Assembly (NCBI RefSeq): GCF_900156345.1
Contig: NZ_FTPP01000002.1
Coordinates: 868,001-932,000, forward strand
Origin: Pontibacter indicus
GTDB lineage: Bacteria > Bacteroidota > Bacteroidia > Cytophagales > Hymenobacteraceae
Direction of reading: 5' to 3'
DNA length: 64,000 bases
Part shown: in pieces, positions 54,711-62,004 of the stretch
Layout of the letters: every line of letters begins with the position of its first letter
Numbering within the stretch: the first letter of the stretch is position 1
Program-made: the position numbers and the translations under genes
The notes under the pieces: generated by a model
What the model saw: only the letters and a program-made list of their open reading frames with translations
Told to the model about the DNA's origin: nothing
Databases searched by the model: none

Positions 54711-55577
54711 ATGCGACAAACGATATTGGTAACGGGCGCTACAGGTACAGTAGGCCACGAAATTGTAAAACAGCTTGCCATGCAGGACGTCACGGTGCGG
54801 GCAGGGGTCCATTCTGTCATCAAAGGCGAAAACCTGAAGCGCTTGCCCGGTGTGGAGATCGTGGAGGTGGATTTCAACGACCCTGACTCACTGCACGCCG
54901 CCTTCACAAACATAGACCAAATGGTGCTCATCACGCCTCTTTCGGAAGACCAGCTGCAGATGGCCCGCAACCTGGTGGAAGAGGCCAAGAAGCAGGGCGT
55001 AAAGTACATTGTAAGGCTGTCGGCGCTGGGAGCCGGGGCTGAACCGGGTATACAGTTGGAGCGTTGGCACCGGGAGATGGAAAGGTATGTGGAAGAAAGC
55101 GGCATCCCTTATACCATATTGCGGCCGGCAGGCTTTATGCAGAACCTGGTGACCTACAGTGCTGCCTCTATTAAGCGGGAAAGCAAATTCTACATGCCGG
55201 TGGGAGAGGGGAAGGTCAGCTACATCGACACCCGCGATATTGCGTCTGTGGCGGTGGAGGTGCTGCTATCGGGTGAGCATCAGGGAAAGGTATACGAACT
55301 GACCGGGCCGGAGGCTCTTTCGCACCAGGAAATAGCCGAAGTGTTGGGCGAGGCAACCGGCAAGCAAATTGACTTTGTGGATGTGCCCGAAGAGACAGTG
55401 CGTCAAGCCATGCTGGCACATCATACCCCGGTACCTATTGCCGATGCCATTCTGGAACTATACGCTACCTACAAGGCCGGAAAATCTGCCAACGTCACGG
55501 ACACCGTGCAGGAAGTAACGGGTCGTCCTCCGCACAGTTTCCGGCAGTTTGCCAATGACTACCAGGAGTGCTTTTGA
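54711..55577 (+). CDS. NmrA/QorB-like NAD(P)-binding protein
   Basis: 288 residues from the ATG at 54711 (MRQTILVTGATGTVG); a GTG at 54654 is in frame but adds an implausible leader. The Rossmann motif GATGTVG (residues 9-15) is intact, and the tyrosine and lysine catalytic pair of classical SDRs is absent, as in NmrA-type redox sensors and QorB quinone reductases. Residues such as PAGFMQNLVTYSAASI and GEGKVSYIDTRDIASVAVE fit that group. Confidence 0.87.
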   Translation: MRQTILVTGATGTVGHEIVKQLAMQDVTVRAGVHSVIKGENLKRLPGVEIVEVDFNDPDSLHAAFTNIDQMVLITPLSEDQLQMARNLVEEAKKQGVKYIVRLSALGAGAEPGIQLERWHREMERYVEESGIPYTILRPAGFMQNLVTYSAASIKRESKFYMPVGEGKVSYIDTRDIASVAVEVLLSGEHQGKVYELTGPEALSHQEIAEVLGEATGKQIDFVDVPEETVRQAMLAHHTPVPIADAILELYATYKAGKSANVTDTVQEVTGRPPHSFRQFANDYQECF

Positions 55578-55600
55578 AATTATAGGTATAGCTAGACACC

Positions 55601-55640
55601 AAAAAAGAAGGCCTTTCCTGATTCAGGAAAGGCCCTCTTG
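55601..55640. terminator. Bidirectional terminator
   Basis: A perfect 12-bp stem (GGCCTTTCCTGA with TCAGGAAAGGCC) flanked by A and T tracts in the convergent gap between the NmrA-like gene and the low-complexity gene. Confidence 0.82.
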
Positions 55641-55657
55641 CTTTAGATCAAATCAGC

Positions 55658-57652
55658 TTAGTCCAAGTCACGATAACGGTCGCTTCTTCTTGTCTCAAAG
55701 CTGCTGCTGTCATCATCGTAGTTGGAGCGTCCACGCTGCGAATAGTCCTGGCTGCCCATACCACTGCGATAGTTTTCGCGTGAGGATGAGCCCTGGTTAT
55801 CGCTGTAGTAAGAGGTGCTGCTGTCCATAGAGCCATAGCGGCTCTGGTCGCCTCCTCGTCCGCCCTGGCCGTAGCCACCTTCGCGATAGCCACTCTGACC
55901 ATAGCCGCTCATACCGCCGCTTCTTTCAGAGCCACCGTAGCCGCCGCCTCTCATAGAACTGCTACCGCTCATAGAACCATAGCCGCCCTGCGAAGAACCG
56001 TAACCACCTTGTGAGCCACTGCGTCCGCTCATAGAGCCGTAGTCGCCTTGCGAAGATGAGCCATAGCCGCTGCCCTGTGATGAGCCGTAGCCACCCTGCA
56101 TGCCCTGGCGGGAAGAACCACCATAGCTGCTTTGTGAGCCATAATTATCACCGTAAGAGCTTCCGCCGCGGCCGCGGTCCTGAGACGAACGGTACTCGTC
56201 GTTATAAGAACCACCGCGTGAGCCGTAGCCGCCCTGCGAGCCATAGCCACCTTGCATAGAGCTCTGTGAGCTATAGCCTCTTTGTGAGCCATAATCATCG
56301 CGATCGTACTCGCTCATACCTCTTGATGAACCATAGCCCATGGAACCGTAACGGTCACGGTCGCCGTAGCCGCTCTGTGAGCCACTCATGGAGCCATAGT
56401 TACCCTGCGAAGAAGAGCCGTAGCCTCCTTGCGAGCCACTGCGTCCGCTCATAGAGCCACCGTAGCCACCTTGTGATGATGAGCTGTAGCCGCTGCTGTC
56501 ACCGTAGCCACGCTGCATGCCGCTGCCCTGCTGTGAAGAACCATATCCACCCTGAGAGCCACGCTGGCCATAGTCGCCTTGTCCGTAGCTCTGCTGGTAG
56601 CTGCCCTGGTTGCCATAGCCACCGTGCATGTTTGTTCTGGATGAACCAGAACCCGTCATGCTGGAGCCATAGCCTTCCTGTCCGCTTCCCATAGAGCCGT
56701 AGCCACCCTGAGAGGAAGAGCTGCCGTAATTGCCCTGGTTGCTGCTGCGGTAGCTACCGCCTTGTTCGTATCCGCCGCGACCGCTCTCGTAGCTGCCGTA
56801 GCCACCCTGGTTAGAGCCGCTGCCCTGCATGCCGAAAGAACCTTGCGAACCACCGTAGCTCTGGCCACCCATGTTGTCGCCTTCTCTATCCTGATAACCG
56901 CCCTGCATACCACCTCTCGAAGCACCGTAGTCCTGGTCCTGGTAGCGGGTGCGGTTGCCTTCCATGCCGCCTTGGTTGCCGTAGTTATAGCCACCCTGCG
57001 AGCCGTAATTACCTTGCGAAGATGAGCTGTAGCCGCTGCTGTCGCCGTAGCCACGCTGCATGCCACCGCCTTGCTGCGAAGAACCATAGTCGCCCTGATA
57101 ACCATAGCCACTCTGGCCACCGTAACCGCCGCTATGCTGCGAGCCATAGCCATAGCCGCCCTGCGAGCCGTAGCCCTGCTGGCTGTCACCGTAGTTTTGG
57201 CCGCCTTGCTGTGAGCTGTAGCTGCCCATGCCGCTTTGCTGCGAGCCGCTCTGGCTACCATAGTTCTGGTCGCTGCTGCCCATTGAGCTGCCGCTCATCG
57301 AACTGCTGCTGGTAGACTCCATGCCTTTACCAGACTTGGAAGAGGAGGATTTCCCTGATTTTGAATCAGAGGTTTTGGAAGTGGTTTTAGTACTTGTTTT
57401 GGCTTTTGTACCTGTTGACTTTGTGTCAGTGGAAGTCGATTTGCTGCTGCTCTTTGAGGTAGGGCTTGAGCTGGAAGATGATGAGCCCATGCTAGAGCTT
57501 CCCTGGTTTCCCATGCTGGAACTTCCTTGGTTCATAGAGTCCATGCCGGAACCGCTTGAGCTGGAACCGCTCTGGTTCGAAGTGCCCGAAGACATACTGC
57601 CCGACATACTTCCAGACTGGCTGGATGACTGATTTTTTTCGTTTTCTTTCAT
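55658..57652 (-). CDS. Gly/Ser/Tyr/Gln-rich low-complexity protein, FUS-like composition
   Basis: 664 residues, no signal peptide and no recognisable folded domain. Residues 1-60 are Ser/Gly/Met/Gln-rich, 61-112 are Ser/Thr/Lys-rich, and from residue 131 the protein is built of short units such as GGYGS, SSQGGYGS, GMQRGYGDSSGY and SMSGRSGSQGGYG, with scattered RGG/RGY and acidic DRDRYG units and a charged end (FETRRSDRYRDLD). Composition and [G/S]Y[G/S] spacing resemble the prion-like domains of FUS, EWS and TAF15. Blocks are repeated at DNA level: 56479-56521 and 57020-57062 are almost identical. Divergent from a cold-shock gene across a 383-nt gap. Possibly a condensate-forming or stress protein (inference). 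Confidence 0.85.
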   Translation of the reverse strand: MKENEKNQSSSQSGSMSGSMSSGTSNQSGSSSSGSGMDSMNQGSSSMGNQGSSSMGSSSSSSSPTSKSSSKSTSTDTKSTGTKAKTSTKTTSKTSDSKSGKSSSSKSGKGMESTSSSSMSGSSMGSSDQNYGSQSGSQQSGMGSYSSQQGGQNYGDSQQGYGSQGGYGYGSQHSGGYGGQSGYGYQGDYGSSQQGGGMQRGYGDSSGYSSSSQGNYGSQGGYNYGNQGGMEGNRTRYQDQDYGASRGGMQGGYQDREGDNMGGQSYGGSQGSFGMQGSGSNQGGYGSYESGRGGYEQGGSYRSSNQGNYGSSSSQGGYGSMGSGQEGYGSSMTGSGSSRTNMHGGYGNQGSYQQSYGQGDYGQRGSQGGYGSSQQGSGMQRGYGDSSGYSSSSQGGYGGSMSGRSGSQGGYGSSSQGNYGSMSGSQSGYGDRDRYGSMGYGSSRGMSEYDRDDYGSQRGYSSQSSMQGGYGSQGGYGSRGGSYNDEYRSSQDRGRGGSSYGDNYGSQSSYGGSSRQGMQGGYGSSQGSGYGSSSQGDYGSMSGRSGSQGGYGSSQGGYGSMSGSSSMRGGGYGGSERSGGMSGYGQSGYREGGYGQGGRGGDQSRYGSMDSSTSYYSDNQGSSSRENYRSGMGSQDYSQRGRSNYDDDSSSFETRRSDRYRDLD

Positions 57653-58035
57653 AGTTCTGATCTCCTCAGTTTATAGTTATAGATTAATTTGGACTAGTAA
57701 AGGCTTGATTAAATTTGGCCTCGCCACTGCACGGCACAATGTACCGGAACAGAGACAGAGCCTTGTTCACGCCACATCAAAAAATGGTGACTATACCTAT
57801 TTAGTTAGTGTAACTGAACGTTTTAGCTATACGAGCCTCACGTAGGAGGGTTATGAGGCGTTCTTTGGTTGAAAGCGTGACGGGAGGTGATGGCACTGCC
57901 TGCGCCAGATCGCATTGGGAGTTGAAAAATCAGGGCTATGTTTCTGAGTCAGTTAGCCTTATTTTATTTTTAGGAATTTGGTTATTTATAAGAAGTTATT
58001 TTTACCTTTGCCTCTATTATTAACAATTATTTATC
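57653..58035. other. Divergent gap between the low-complexity gene and the cold-shock gene
   Basis: 383 nt holding the control regions of both genes. Near 57790-57840 there is a CTATACCTA word and other TATA-rich segments. The cold-shock promoter is at 57977-58010. No gene is seen. Confidence 0.6.
57977..58010 (+). promoter_or_regulatory. Promoter of the cold-shock gene
   Basis: TTTG at 57977-57980 and TACCTTTG at 58003-58010 (22-nt spacing) fit the Bacteroidota consensus. The ATG follows 25 nt later, so the untranslated leader is short, unlike the long thermosensing leaders of enterobacterial cspA. Confidence 0.7.
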
Positions 58036-58227
58036 ATGCAAACAGGTAAAGTAAAATTCTTCAACGTATCTAAGGGCTTCGGATTCATCGTGGCTGACGA
58101 TACAAACCAAGACATCTTCGTTCATCAGACAGGTCTTGTTCACGAAATCCGTGAGAACGACCGCGTTTCTTTCGAAGTGAAAGATGGCAAAAAAGGATTG
58201 AATGCAATTAACGTAGAGCGTATCTAA
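58036..58227 (+). CDS. Cold-shock domain protein (CspA family)
   Basis: 63 residues, one cold-shock domain. RNP1 is KGFGFI (residues 13-18) and RNP2 is DIFVHQ (26-31). Such proteins bind single-stranded RNA and DNA and act as RNA chaperones in cold shock and often in normal growth. It is a single-gene unit with promoter and terminator, and it is divergent from the low-complexity protein gene. Confidence 0.97.
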   Translation: MQTGKVKFFNVSKGFGFIVADDTNQDIFVHQTGLVHEIRENDRVSFEVKDGKKGLNAINVERI

Positions 58228-58270
58228 GTTAACGATCATATAGCCCTTTAGGCAGGGCATTCATCTATTT

Positions 58271-58301
58271 TGACCCGCTCAGTTTTCTGAGCGGGTTTTT
58301 T
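58271..58301. terminator. Bidirectional terminator
   Basis: A 10-bp stem (ACCCGCTCAG with CTGAGCGGGT), four-base loop and a T run; it ends the cold-shock gene and touches the stop of the convergent EEP gene. Confidence 0.85.
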
Positions 58302-59400
58302 ATTTCAGACCGTTTTCTTTCTTTTTCTCACCGTTGAGCTCCTCGCCTTTTTCCAGGCCTTCCTGTATCAGTTCATTGGCCTCTTCGTGGTCTTCTGCAT
58401 CGGCTTTGGGAGGCTGCTGCTCTTCCTGGTTCCTCGGCTCGTAGTTGAGCGTGATCAGGATCGGGAAGTGATCGGAACCGAACTTGGGCAATCGCTCCAT
58501 GTGCACCAGCCGGAACGAGGGATCGTAAAAAATGTGATCCAGGGGGTAGCGGAAGAGTGGGATGTAGGCATTGTAGGTGTTGTAGAAGCCGCGCCCTACC
58601 CGTGGGTCCAGCATGCCGCTTATCTGCTTAAACAACTTGGTGGTGCTTGACCAGGCCACATCGTTCAGGTCGCCGGCTACAATGGAGGGGTGCGGTGATT
58701 TCTTGACCACCTTTGCCGCTATCAGGAGTTCCGCCTCGCGGGTTTCGGTGTTTTGCATGAGTCGGGGTGGCTGCGGATGCACGGTGTACAAATCAAACTG
58801 AAGGCCGCTCGGAAGCTCCACCACCGTGAAGAACGAGGGAATATCATCTTCCACCATAAAGCGAATTTCACTGTCCAGGAGTTTGAACTTGCTGTAGAGC
58901 AGCATGCCGTAGGTGTTCTCCAGCGGTTTTTCAATGGCGTAAGGAAATCGCTTGTCCAGCTCAGGTTTCAGGTGCTCGTGCCAGGCCCGGTCAGGTTCGT
59001 TGATGAGCACAATGTCTGGGTCGGTGCGCAGAACGAGCTGCAAAAACTTATCATACTTTTTGTTGGTCATGCGCACGTTCGACACCATCAGCGTAATACA
59101 GTTAGCCGGTGTCTCTACTTCTGTGCGCAGGGCCTCTACCCCTGCAAGCGGCGTAAAATAATATACATAGCGCAGTTCGTTCACAATAGCCAGCAGCCAG
59201 AGTACGAGCATCGCGATCTCGCCTGCGCCGCCTGTCACACCATAAAGCACGGTATAGGCTACCAGTGTAGCTGTCAAAAGTATGGCTACATGTAGGCGAG
59301 GGAAGTCAAGTACCCTGATCCACCAAAGGGGAGACTTTATAAGGGGGAGGAAAGAAAATAGCGTCAGAACGAATCCGGCTATCTGGAGGGTGAGCTTCAT
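58300..59400 (-). CDS. Membrane-anchored endonuclease/exonuclease/phosphatase-family protein
   Basis: 366 residues. Three hydrophobic helices (about 4-80) are followed by an EEP domain with the motifs VSNVRMTNKKYDKF, DIVLINEPDRAW (metal Glu), VAGDLNDVAWS and GSDHFPILITL (catalytic His), and an acidic/lysine-rich tail (about 330-366). The membrane helices plus EEP domain resemble YafD-type proteins. The substrate, whether nucleic acid, phospholipid or phosphoester, is not predictable. Confidence 0.88.
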   Translation of the reverse strand: MKLTLQIAGFVLTLFSFLPLIKSPLWWIRVLDFPRLHVAILLTATLVAYTVLYGVTGGAGEIAMLVLWLLAIVNELRYVYYFTPLAGVEALRTEVETPANCITLMVSNVRMTNKKYDKFLQLVLRTDPDIVLINEPDRAWHEHLKPELDKRFPYAIEKPLENTYGMLLYSKFKLLDSEIRFMVEDDIPSFFTVVELPSGLQFDLYTVHPQPPRLMQNTETREAELLIAAKVVKKSPHPSIVAGDLNDVAWSSTTKLFKQISGMLDPRVGRGFYNTYNAYIPLFRYPLDHIFYDPSFRLVHMERLPKFGSDHFPILITLNYEPRNQEEQQPPKADAEDHEEANELIQEGLEKGEELNGEKKKENGLK

Positions 59401-59529
59401 ATTAATGCAAGCAAATAGGTATAGGACTTAGGATATACAGCATACCTTCTACAGCAATTTTTTGTTGTAAGAGTCAGCGGTTTCTTTTCCGAAGATGAAG
59501 CACTTACTGTAAAGTATAGCGCATAAAAG

Positions 59530-59565
59530 AAAACGGCCGAAGCTAGGTATAGCTTCGGCCGTTTT
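59530..59565 (-). terminator. Terminator after gldH, loop carries the dispersed word
   Basis: A perfect 15-bp stem (AAAACGGCCGAAGCT, 59530-59544, with AGCTTCGGCCGTTTT, 59551-59565); the six-base loop AGGTAT, with the adjoining AG, is the dispersed motif. It lies 20 nt past the gldH stop on the minus strand. Confidence 0.85.
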
Positions 59566-59585
59566 TGTGATAAATGTGTTCGGAC

Positions 59586-60062
59586 CTAATTGCCGGCCTC
59601 TTCCACACGCACCCCCACCGACAGAATATTCGGAAGCGGGTCGCGGCGCATGTACTGCGTCAGCTGCAGGCGATAGGTGCCCACCTGCGGAAAGGCAATC
59701 TCCTTCAGCGCAAGCGACTGCATGTCGTAAATGTCGCTTGAGCCTTTTCCTTCGGGCTTGCCTGTTTTGGCATCCATCAGGTGCAGTTCGGTCAGCGTTG
59801 ACGACACCAGGCTGCTGTCCGGAGCTGTGAGGCGATGCTGCAGGTATAGGTTGTAGTAGTCGTAAGCCAGCGAGTAGCGCACATTGAAGTACACGTTGTA
59901 CCGCTTGGTAGTATCCGTAATGGCGAACTCAAACACAGGCGCATTGTCTACCGTCCAGCTTTTTTCGGGCAGCTCTACGTTCTGCTCATATACCCGCGAG
60001 GGGTCGCAGGCCGACAGCAGCAGGGTGCCTGCCGCTGCCAGCGTTAGCATCAGGTTACGCAT
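59586..60062 (-). CDS. gldH: Gliding motility lipoprotein GldH
   Basis: 158 residues from the ATG at 60062 (MRNLMLTLAAAGTLLLSAC); the lipobox LLSAC puts the lipid anchor at Cys19. The mature part contains YEQNVELPEKSWTVDNAPVF and AYDYYNLYLQHRL, typical of GldH. GldH is one of the lipoproteins needed for gliding and secretion in Flavobacterium-like bacteria and is widespread in gliding and non-gliding Bacteroidota. The start overlaps the last codons of ricT by eight bases (ATGCGTAA), so the two are translationally coupled. Confidence 0.93.
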   Translation of the reverse strand: MRNLMLTLAAAGTLLLSACDPSRVYEQNVELPEKSWTVDNAPVFEFAITDTTKRYNVYFNVRYSLAYDYYNLYLQHRLTAPDSSLVSSTLTELHLMDAKTGKPEGKGSSDIYDMQSLALKEIAFPQVGTYRLQLTQYMRRDPLPNILSVGVRVEEAGN

Positions 60063-61767
60063 CAGGCGAAGGTGATTTTGGTTGGTTTGGTTTCGGGCCA
60101 CGGTTCGGTCTGCGCGATTTCTGGCGTCTGGGCTGCTGCGTACCATCGCCTTGCGGTGGCTGGGCATCAGGTCTGCCTTCCCCGCGCGGCGGTCTCGGTG
60201 CGCCACCTTCACGCGCAGGCCGTGGCTCACGTGGTTGCTTTTCGCCTTCTCTTGGCTGTCTGTCCTCCCTGTTTTCACGTCCTTCGCGGTTGCCGCGGTT
60301 GCGTGGCGGTCGCTGCCTTTTTGGGCGCTGTCCCTGTTCGGCAGATCCACCTTCAGTTCCCAGTACCTCAGTACTTGCGCCTTCGGCGGCAGCTCTGGCC
60401 TGTGCAGCCTGCTCGGCTGGTTTTCCATCGCGCGGTCCACGGTTGCGACCACGATTGTCGCGCGGACCACGGTCTTCGCGTGGCTCCCTGCCTTCACGTT
60501 GCTCTCTTGGCTCCCGCGGTTCGCGTTGCTCTCTGCCTTCGCGGGGCTCACGCTGCTTCTGCTCGTTGCGCTGATTGCGTGGCTCGCGTGTTTCGCCTTG
60601 CTGGCGACCGTCCTGCTTTTGCTCTGCGCCTTCGGCAGTGGCAGATTTTTTCTTCTTTTTCTTCTTTTTCTTGCTCTTAAACTTGTCGTCGAGTCGCTCG
60701 AGGCTTCCCTCTACCTGCGCTACAAATTCGTTCTGCTTCGTTTCCTGCACAGGCTCCTCTACCAAGGTCTCTGGTACTATACCCTGGCTGTTCATTTTCA
60801 GGATCTCGTGCACGCGCTCCACCGGTACCGGGTACCAGTTATTGTCGCCACGGTAACCGAACCACATCATCTTTTTAAAGATGTCAGTCTTCTGCAGCAT
60901 GGCATCGCCCTGCTTGGTCTGCAACGGCCGCGATACGGTAGGGATGTCCTTGAGCGCCTCCATGTACGTCTCCAACTCATAGTTGAGGCAGCACTTGAGG
61001 CGACCGCACTGCCCCGACAGCTTGCTCGGGTTGAGCGAGAGGTTCTGGTAGCGTGCCGCCGTAGTGGACACACTCTTGAAATCGGTGAGCCAGGTAGAGC
61101 AGCAGAGCTCGCGTCCGCAGGAGCCTATACCTCCCAAGCGGCCGGCCTCGTGGCGCAGACTGATCTGGCGCATCTCGATGCGCACCTTGAACTCCTCGGC
61201 CAGCTTTTTGATCAGGTCGCGGAAGTCAACGCGGTCGTCAGCAGAGTAGTAGAAGGTTGCCTTGGATCGGTCGGCCTGAAACTCCACATCGGAGAGCTTC
61301 ATCTTCAGGCCCGTCTGCTGAATGATCTCGCGGGAGCGGTACATGGTGGCCGCTTCCTGTTCCTGCACCTCACGCAGCTTCTCCAGATCGCGCTCATTGG
61401 CGATGCGGTAAATGGTGCGGATCTCCTCGTTGTTGTCTACCTTTTTCTTGAGCATCTGCAGGCGCACGAGTTCGCCTTTCAGCGAAACGGTGCCGATGTG
61501 ATGCCCGTTGGGAACGTCTACTACCACCGGGTCGCCGGTCGTCAGGTCGAGTCTGTTTATGTTGCGGAAGAAGTCTTTGCGTCCTCCCTTGAATCTTACT
61601 TCTACGATGTCGAACTCCTCAAACGCGGTTGGAATCTCCATATCGCTGAGCCAGTCGAACACGTTTAAACGGTTGCAGCCTCCGGTGCTACAGCCGCCGT
61701 TGCTTTTGCAGCCGCCCGGTTTTTCGCCGGTGCCGCATCCGCCACTAGAACATGAACTACATCCCAC
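60055..61767 (-). CDS. ricT: RicT/YaaT (PSP1-domain) protein with a long charged tail
   Basis: 570 residues. A Cys-rich N-terminus (residues 3-31, six Cys) precedes the PSP1/RicT core (about 50-280) with the cluster-binding cysteines CGRELCC (217-223) and CGRLKCC (254-260). A lysine run (366-374) and a low-complexity tail of about 195 residues follow, built of Arg, Glu, Gln, Pro and Gly repeats (REPRNQRNEQKQREP, NRGNREGRENRED). RicT works with RicA and RicF in Bacillus to control RNA processing and development. The tail is not part of the conserved fold and may bind RNA or be disordered. gldH overlaps the 3' end. Confidence 0.9.
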   Translation of the reverse strand: MGCSSCSSGGCGTGEKPGGCKSNGGCSTGGCNRLNVFDWLSDMEIPTAFEEFDIVEVRFKGGRKDFFRNINRLDLTTGDPVVVDVPNGHHIGTVSLKGELVRLQMLKKKVDNNEEIRTIYRIANERDLEKLREVQEQEAATMYRSREIIQQTGLKMKLSDVEFQADRSKATFYYSADDRVDFRDLIKKLAEEFKVRIEMRQISLRHEAGRLGGIGSCGRELCCSTWLTDFKSVSTTAARYQNLSLNPSKLSGQCGRLKCCLNYELETYMEALKDIPTVSRPLQTKQGDAMLQKTDIFKKMMWFGYRGDNNWYPVPVERVHEILKMNSQGIVPETLVEEPVQETKQNEFVAQVEGSLERLDDKFKSKKKKKKKKKSATAEGAEQKQDGRQQGETREPRNQRNEQKQREPREGREQREPREPREQREGREPREDRGPRDNRGRNRGPRDGKPAEQAAQARAAAEGASTEVLGTEGGSAEQGQRPKRQRPPRNRGNREGRENREDRQPREGEKQPREPRPAREGGAPRPPRGEGRPDAQPPQGDGTQQPRRQKSRRPNRGPKPNQPKSPSPDA

Positions 61768-61823
61768 TTTTTATATCTCCTATATAGCCGTGAGGCTTCT
61801 TGTTTTCTTATTGTCTGAATCAA

Positions 61824-61831
61824 CAAATATA
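61824..61831 (-). promoter_or_regulatory. -7 promoter box of ricT-gldH
   Basis: Reading the minus strand, TATATTTG matches TAnnTTTG, 56 nt before the ATG at 61767; the -33 element is not obvious. Confidence 0.5.
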
Positions 61832-62004
61832 CTAATTTTTTGAGCTCATGCTCATCCTTGTCGGCTTTTGTGCCCGCGGTCTTTAACAGACGAAGGCATA
61901 AATTAGTGCTTTTACGGGAGTTTAAATAGCGTTGGACAACGTGATTTCTGAAAATGCATTCTGCCAGGTATGGCCGTAAAGGGATTATCCCCTAATTTTA
62001 AGGG

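Noticed and set aside
49700-55577. Helicase, propeller lipoprotein and NmrA protein as one defence operon
   Set aside because: Spacings are 100 nt with AT-rich gaps, and the two downstream proteins show no defence-related domains; there is nothing to support joint action.
56029-57261. Repeated units at 55.7-57.3 kb as a CRISPR array
   Set aside because: Spacing is irregular, repeats are imperfect and in frame with one open reading frame, and no cas genes are near.
57321-57632. Acidic plus-strand open frame opposite the low-complexity gene
   Set aside because: It mirrors the Ser/Gly/Met-rich N-terminus of the minus-strand gene; no independent evidence.
60082-61668. Long plus-strand open frame (528 codons) opposite ricT
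   Set aside because: It is antisense to the conserved ricT gene and is open because the tail of ricT is rich in Arg, Glu and Gly codons. Its translation is hydrophobic nonsense without motifs.
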